A DNA stretch of 64,000 nt from Clitoria ternatea (lineage: Eukaryota > Streptophyta > Magnoliopsida > Fabales > Fabaceae): assembly GCA_037962975.1 (NCBI GenBank), contig CM075673.1, positions 149,254,667-149,318,666 on the forward strand, written 5' to 3'. Shown here piece by piece: positions 57,964 through 64,000 of this stretch (the stretch's first letter is position 1; each line of letters opens with the position of its first letter). The position numbers and the translations under genes are program-made. The notes beneath the pieces were generated by a model. That model did not search any database and was not told where the DNA came from. It saw nothing but the letters and a program-made list of their open reading frames with translations.

Positions 57964-60804
57964 CGTAACATCCTAAAAATAGGATTTATTAGCAAAACAT
58001 GATTTAAAGAGAGATTTAAATGGAAAAGAGGAATTAATTAGAACAATTATCAAAATGACGAACACGTCTCTAACAAATACCGTAATGACCAACGCGTCCC
58101 TAAACCCTTTCAAATTGATTTTTTTCTTTTCTTTTCACTTTATTCTTTCGAAAGCCACAGAGAAGGGAAAAACTTTCTTCTACTTTCTTCATTTCTTCCA
58201 ATTGGCAATTCCAACTTAGTTCTTCTTCAATTTCTTCTCTAATTCATTAAATTGAAGTGGAAATCAACAGTTTCTCCTTCCTTTTTCACGTTGGGTAGCC
58301 AAGGTTCTAGGGGTAAAGAACATTGAATTCTCCAATTTAAGGTAAGATGATGAATACCTACCATGGGTTTTAGTTTAACCATGTTTTCATCTTTCAATTT
58401 ATGCAAATTTGCGAATTTAGAAGCAATTGGAAGCCATTGAAGCAAGTGGGCAGCTTTGGGGTTTTCTAAAATCTTGGGTTTTCATGGAAAAGTGAGTTAA
58501 AGTAGCTTCTAGATTACTAATTCTATAAGATTGAAGTTTAATAGTTGTCGTTTCAATGAATTAAGGTGGTTTCGGAGGATATCAGAGTGATTCGGAGTTT
58601 GGAGCTTGGTTCGGAGACGAGCTTCGGAGTTGATGACATTGGTTCGGTAAGTTATATCTACCGAAATGGTTCTAATTTAATGATTTCTAACTTGGCAAGC
58701 AATATTTGTATCAATTTTAAAGTTAAGATTAATTGGTATGGATTTTAGGAAGTTGTTTGAATTTGAGAAATCAAAATCGGAGTTGCAATTAGTGGTCGCT
58801 AGAACTTGATCGATCAAAGTATTTCTAGGATTCTTCATTTCGAGGTAGGGGGAGCTTTTACATAATTGAATGCATAGTTATAGGCGGATTCGAGGTATAT
58901 TAACATATTGAATTATGAATGATGTGTTTATGAATTATGATGATCATGTTGTTTGCTATCCATGTAAATATGAATCATTAAGTTATATGAATGTATGAGA
59001 TATTTATGTTATGAGAAGTATGAATTTTCTCATTAAATGGCACTTATGCTTGAGATTCTTGAATGAACATAATTATGTTAGAAATTAGCATGAGGTGCTT
59101 GAATTGTGAAGTAGATTATTTGAATCAATGATGTGTATATTATATGAAAGGCTTGTGTGCATATGGAAAGAAAGCGTGGGACGCTTATTCATAGAATTTG
59201 AAATTGATAAACTGACGATATTGAATGCATGAGATGCTATACGTATATCTAAAAGACCTTGGGTGGGACTCAAGACAAACCTCTTGAGCGAGGCTCGGGG
59301 TTAGCCCGTGACACTACCGTTGTCTCTGAGAGTGATTGTGTCACGTCAGAGGACAAACGGTTGGTACCAGTAAAACGGCCGGATCAGCTGAGAGCTAAGT
59401 TTGTGGCTGAGAGCCAGTGTTGCAACAAAAAATCTAGTAATGAATGATTGGATCCCAATGAATGAGAATGGCATGTATGCATATTTATACTTTGAGAATA
59501 GCATGATGATATAGAATGATGATGAGAATTAATGAATAACATGATTATGATAGTTTGTGTTAGTAGATTAATATACCTCATTGCATGATAAAGAACAGAA
59601 TAATTAAGTTAGTACTACAGCTGTGATTTGTTATGTATAATGCTCACCCCTATTTGTGGTTATCTTTACAGTGGATATAGAACGAGGCAAAGGCATATGA
59701 AAGGTCGCTCAGCTTGAGCTTGGAGCATTATGTATATATATGACTTGTACATGATGCATATAGTCATTTTGTAGTTGCCTTGGCCGGCTCCTGTGCATAC
59801 TTGTTTTGTTATTTATATGTATGTGTGTGTATGGATACTTAGTGGATTAAGTAACTAAATAGAATCATTTTGGAACATATACTCGTTGTTGTGATGGATA
59901 ATGATGTGCTGGTGATATATGGATGTGGTGACCATGGATGGTCCCATTTCAATGCATATGATGCATTTGATATCCAGGAATCGTAATATATGTGATTATG
60001 TATGGAATATCATGGATATATCCATGAATGTGTGTGATTCATTGCATGGATGACCAGGTGAGTGTTGCATTCATATATGCGCAGGTCATGTAATGAGTTG
60101 TGTAAAAGTAATGTATTGAAGATGAATGAATGATGAAATATATTGCATTTTACATAGTGTTAAAGTTATGCATAATGTGGAAATTAGAAACCGAAAGGGT
60201 GAAATTGGGATCTGACGGGTTTTTGGACCCTCAGAAGGGATCAATAGGTTCCCTACACCATTTATGAGTTTTGCATATAGGCCTTGCCTTGTTTAAATGC
60301 AATTAGAGGAATTTGGTGCATCCAAATTGCACATTTTAACCATAATGCATTTTTCGATATAGTTGAGAATATGATGGAATTATGGCAAACTGATAATGCC
60401 AACGGTTCTCGAATAGGGAAAACATGTTGCCTATAAAGTTTCGTGACAATCGGACTTAAAACGGGCCATTTGGGTAGGTTAGAAGTTGGCCGGAGGGCCT
60501 AAAACTCATTACAGCAGCATTGCTGTTACTGTCATGCTGACGCGTAGCGTAGGCCTGTCACGTAGCGTCAGATGCGAAAAACAAAGCTGACGCTGAGTGT
60601 GGGGCTAACGCGTAGCGTGAGGCCCCTGTTGTTGTTTTTCATATTTTCTTGCTGTTGGCTGTTTTTGGGCGTTTGGCATGCTGTATGGCTGCTAATTTTG
60701 CCCTTTTTGAGTAATTTTGATATTTTTCTAACTATTTGGCATTAATTAACCTTGAAAAAATTTTCCTTGTATTTTTATTATTATATTTAAATATGGATGT
60801 TTTA
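57964..60804 (+). repeat. 3' LTR of the plus-strand chromovirus (2841 bp)
   Basis: Complete copy, starting CGTAACATCC and ending GATGTTTTA before CCCAT. Contains the ~370 bp missing from the 5' LTR, including a cluster of GACGC/GCGTAGCG inverted words at 60535-60630. The TATA-like site of the 5' copy is changed here (ATATCTAAAAG). Confidence 0.92.
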
Positions 60805-62080
60805 CCCATCACCATTAGTCGGTTTCATAACATCACAACTTAGTATACTCTCAATTTCCATGTATACATGTATAAAGTCATTCCTCATGGCACTAATCCT
60901 TATCTTTTGATAAATTTGCTAAAATCCTCGATGTTCTCAAATCAAAATTTACACTATTTATCCTTTCAACAATTTTTCATTCACCAATCTTAGTTCACCA
61001 TGCCATATAATTTAGATTCCCCACATGTTCATCAACAAAGCATCATCATCCCAACTAGGGTTCATATACTCACCACTACACTTCAACATAAATCTTATCA
61101 ATCCATAATTTCATTTCATTAATCTACATCATAGGTTTAGTGTTCTCATTCATCACATTTATAACAACACCCATTTAGAGGTTCCATCACCAATGGTCAT
61201 CTACCACCATTAGTGACCATCCAAAATCATTAATGTCATCTCTCATCATCACTAAATATTCTCCCCACACATTTAATGATACCCACACTCTCAATATCAT
61301 ATATTTCGTCTTAAAATCAATTCTCTAACCAATATTTAATGTTTTTCCCAATTCTTAGGGTTAGGGTTTCACCAAAAACCCAATAACCATCATTAATAAC
61401 TATGAACCATCATCATTAACAACACCCATACACCAAATATCATGGGTTTACACTTAAAATCATTTCTCATAGCATCATTACTCATTTCCCCCAAATTCTC
61501 AAGTTAAGGTTTCATTAAAACCCAACAATCACCATTAATACTCATCATCTTCCACCCTATTAAGTGATATTTTCATGTACCCATATATACCCTCACAAAA
61601 CCATACATTTATCACACCCCACCTTAGGGCTTTGAATAAAAATGACTTCCAATCCATAACCCATGACACTCTCTCTAAACATAATAACTCTTAATCTAGG
61701 GCTTTAGCTTATGAAAATGATGAGGAAAACTTACCTCAAGCCAAGGAACAACAATGAGCTTCCAAGAGGGGAAGAGGAAGTAGGAAAATGAGAGAAGAGA
61801 AAGAGAGCTCAAATCACTGAATATTCCGAAGACATATTCGGATTCACAATAATATTCTTAATAGCCCTGACCAGCAGTACCTCAATCGGAGATACTTGGT
61901 TTCACACCCATATTTTAATCGGGTACAATTTTAGCACATTAAGCCTCAATAATTTATGATATTCATAATAAATCCCAATTTAATTATTTCTAAATTTTCA
62001 GGACATGAATCAACTTATATATAATTATTTACTATTTATTCCTCTTAAATAATTATTTTTATAAATTTTGGGATGTTACA
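60805..62080 (-). repeat. 5' LTR of the LARD-like element, right portion
   Basis: Matches 31959-33514 with a ~250-bp deletion between about 61810 and 61825, removing the TATA region present in the other LTR. Ends GGGATGTTACA at 62080. Donor-like GAG|GTAAGT at 61734 on the element strand. Confidence 0.8.
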
Positions 62081-63150
62081 AGGCTGAGCTAGACGAGGAC
62101 TTTGTCCCGGTCCCGTAGTAATCAGATGTCTTCTGTTGGACAAGTCCACTCTCGTTTTACATTACCTAGAGTGACATGTCTAAGATTATAAATGGGCGGA
62201 CCATGTTGAACATCTCTATTATCCACCTTTGGGAGATGTAAGTAGTTCTATATTTTATTATTTTAGTTTACGTGTCATTTGTTGTAAATCGCGTGTAATT
62301 TTTTCTAGGTTGCTGCATAAATTTTGTACAAATAAGGGTGTTCATGGGATATATGGCTTTTTAGAGCCCTCATCCATACAAAAGACCGGGAACACCAGAT
62401 GCTTACATCCAAAATTGGATGCATGACTCAAAGAAGAGTGTCTACTTAGCCCATATCACCCTTAATAAGTGTTTATTGCATAATTAATACCTTAATTTAA
62501 TTATCTTGAATTGTCACTTATTAGGTTTTTATTGTAGCTCTCATTATTAGCTTATGGTTATTTGCCCCAAGGATAACATTGTTGCATGCTTCTATTCATT
62601 ACATGGAACTACTGATATGGACTTCAATCATTAAGGCCTAAGTTCAATTAAAAAGTTAACTAGCTTTACATATTCAACTACTTTATTATGTACTTCTACG
62701 ATTCTGACTCATTACGTATTTTTGGGCTGTAGCTGGATATAATCGACTACAAGGAATCATTTACAGAAAAAAGAGACAACGAGTCTACCCAAAAGTAAAA
62801 CTTCGTATAATTTTAAATAACATTATCGAATTGTTTATTTGATGTACCTTGTAGTCTCATAGAACAAGGCAACCATAAGTGTGGGTATTACGTCATAAAG
62901 ACCATGCTAACCATTGTCCAAAACCATATAGTAAATGTATGGACAACTGTAAGTGTTCATTTGTCTATATTTTATAAATTTGTATTCACATAGTAATATA
63001 ACTTGTTGGTCTTCAATAGCTAATTGTTTTATCTCTTGTTTGCAGCATTTTTAAGACCGGTCACCCTTACCTCTAACAGACGTAGATTATATGAGGGAGC
63101 GATGGGCCACATATTTTCTTGAAGTGGGGGAAGGACTATCAAAGACATTT
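62081..63150 (+). pseudogene. Ulp1/C48-like cysteine protease gene of the CACTA element (partial)
   Basis: Several exon-like pieces read in order. 62165-62237: INGRTMLNISIIHLWEM, followed by a GTAAGT donor at 62238. After an acceptor TTTTCTAG (62308): LLHKFCTNKGVHGIYGFLEP, then after a frameshift YIQNWMHDSKKSVYLAHI. 62542 on: H-Y-stop-LMVICPKDNIVACFYSLH, where HWQLLVICPK is usual, so the catalytic-type His remains and Gln became TAG. 62861 on: QGNHKCGYYVIKTML with the nucleophile-type Cys at 62879-62881. 63056 on: LTDVDYMRERWATYFLEVGE, the usual C-terminal signature. These proteins are SUMO-protease relatives carried by CACTA transposons. The copy is 5'-truncated and broken. Confidence 0.82.
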
Positions 63151-63417
63151 TTTATTTTATTTCATTCATTGTACCTAGTGTAGGATTGTACATAACATTC
63201 ATTGTAGATATATACTTCATTATATTGTTTATAATATATTAATACATAATTTTATTTCATTAGTTGTAGATTGCTTATATTAATTGATGAATAATTATTC
63301 CTAAAATGAACTATCTAGGATAATATGTTGTGACTGTTTGTATAGACTGCGTTGTTTAAAATTACAGGTTTAGGTATATTACTAAAATAAAGCATATATG
63401 TTATAAACAAAAATTGA
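63151..63417 (+). other. 3' untranslated region of the CACTA element
   Basis: AT-rich, no gene; lies between the protease exons and the subterminal repeats. Confidence 0.5.
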
Positions 63418-63690
63418 CATTTAAACTCAGTTATGGTGTAATTGAGTTTAAAAATTTTAACATTTAAACTCGATTGTGTTGTAACCGAGTTTAAATGTGT
63501 GACTAAACAGTTTAAATGGTTGTACATTTAAACTCAGTTTAGAGGAACCAAGTTTAAAGTGGGATTTTAACCTCAATTACAAACTGAATTTAAAGGTCCA
63601 TACCTACTAACTCGGGTGATATAAATTCAATTGCAAAACCGATTTCATATCCCTTTTTTAACCGAGTTCATATCTTTTTTCCCATTAGTG
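63418..63690 (+). repeat. Subterminal repeats and right terminus of the CACTA element
   Basis: At least eight words of the type (T)TAAACTC(A/G)GTT or AACCGAGTTTAAA in both orientations, spaced about 20-40 bases, ending in TTTTTTCCCATTAGTG. Such arrays bind the CACTA transposase in characterised elements. The three bases after it, ACA, would be the target copy. Confidence 0.8.
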
Positions 63691-64000
63691 ACAAGAAAAG
63701 ATATGGAGAAAATGGAACACAACAATACTTAATCTGTAAGAATTCTTACATATTTTAAGATGAGATAAATATATAGATTGAACTTAGAGCATCATTTCTA
63801 TGAGTAAAATTTAGTACATTCAATTTATGGTGTTCGATATACATGGACAATCTATTATGAAACAATAAACAGTTAACTTCCAATGTAATAGAGAATAAGG
63901 TTTGCTGAATTGGTTTGAGTCATTTAAAATGTTATCATAATTGTGTTTAAATATTGCGAATAAGTTAAAAGCTCATTATCTTGCAGTGAGGGTGATGAAA
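63691..64000. other. Unassigned flank
   Basis: AT-rich sequence right of the CACTA terminus. No coding or repeat structure recognised. Confidence 0.4.

Larger units (their letters stand above)
50871..60804 (+). mobile_element. Degenerate Tekay-like Ty3/gypsy chromovirus (9.9 kb)
   Basis: LTRs 50871-about 53340 (5', truncated) and 57964-60804 (3') flank plus-strand gag-pol. CCCAT lies on both sides (50866-50870 and 60805-60809). Removing the element restores continuity with the homologous LTR at 31451-31463 (ACCCATCACCATTAG). LTR ends are mutated (TATAACATCC and CGTAACATCC for TGTAACATCC). Pol has about ten stops and has lost catalytic residues in three enzymes, so it cannot be autonomous. 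The gag-pol is clearly related to the element at 34578-45952. Confidence 0.93.
30459..62080 (-). mobile_element. Tekay-like non-autonomous (LARD-like) gypsy element, outermost of a nest
   Basis: 30459-33514 (minus the Cassandra insertion) matches 49831-50870 plus 60805-62080, identifying two LTRs of one element. Both end GGGATGTTACA. The left copy is followed by a PPT at 33515 and the right copy is preceded by a degraded iMet PBS at 47348, so the element is on the minus strand. The internal region (33515-34577 and 45958-47364, about 2.5 kb) has no gag or pol. The 5' LTR without insertion is about 4.8 kb; the 3' LTR lacks its distal ~2.5 kb. The right flank is AGGCT and the left flank is lost. 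Confidence 0.72.
62081..63690 (+). mobile_element. CACTA (En/Spm) transposon, 3' remnant
   Basis: Contains exons of a Ulp1-like protease typical of plant CACTA second ORFs, then a subterminal array of AACTCGGTT/AACCGAGTT-like words (63418-63672), and ends CCCATTAGTG at 63690, i.e. CACTAATGGG inverted. The 5' part is missing; the LARD-like element borders it directly at 62080, so that element probably inserted into it. Confidence 0.82.

Noticed and set aside
62229..62426. 65-aa single-frame ORF over the intron of the CACTA gene
   Set aside because: It crosses a GTAAGT..TTTTCTAG intron; only its second part is real exon, covered by the Ulp1-like entry.

Overview
This window is nuclear DNA of a dicot plant, most likely a legume: it is AT-rich and consists almost wholly of LTR retrotransposons and other transposable elements, with no intact host gene. 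The families (a Sirevirus-like Ty1/copia, an Athila/Calypso-like Ty3/gypsy with a tRNA-Asp primer site, several Tekay/Del-like gypsy elements with kilobase-scale LTRs, a Cassandra LTR carrying a 5S rRNA promoter, and a CACTA remnant) and their deep nesting suggest pericentromeric heterochromatin. Species assignment is inference.

Layout. 1-6493: minus-strand Sirevirus-like element with an intact gag ORF but no pol (right LTR complete, left LTR cut by the window edge). 6494-7424 and 29478-30458: two halves of an older unidentified non-coding sequence, separated by a large gypsy-type solo LTR (7425-29472, TSD TTAGA). That solo LTR is itself split by a 15.5 kb Athila-like element (7907-23404, TSD CCGTT/CCATT) and by a probable copia solo LTR (25570-27519). 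The Athila element is interrupted inside its reverse transcriptase by a related 2.35 kb solo LTR (15923-18269, TSD AAAGG). Between its pol gene and 3' LTR it carries an intronless copy of a LOG-type cytokinin-activation gene and an unrecognised second ORF.

30459-62080: a minus-strand Tekay-like element without coding capacity (LARD-like). Its 3' LTR is truncated and holds the Cassandra solo LTR (31462-31958, TSD CCATC). Its internal region is interrupted by an 11.4 kb minus-strand chromovirus (34578-45952, TSD CATAC) with nearly intact gag-pol. Its 5' LTR (47365-62080) is interrupted by a 9.9 kb plus-strand chromovirus (50871-60804, TSD CCCAT), which has lost catalytic residues in protease, RT and integrase. 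62081-63690: 3' end of a CACTA (En/Spm) transposon with Ulp1-like protease exons, subterminal repeats and the terminal CACTA motif. 63691-64000: unassigned.

The genes do not form a pathway; each gag/pol set serves its own element. The most unusual content is the LOG-like gene plus companion ORF inside the Athila element. Other items worth a look are the 184-bp higher-order repeat in the chromovirus LTRs, iterated PBS-like and PPT-like motifs in the Sirevirus, and a recurring promoter/5' UTR/splice-donor arrangement in gypsy LTRs. Boundaries rest on direct and terminal repeats, primer sites and target duplications read by eye; no database search was possible.
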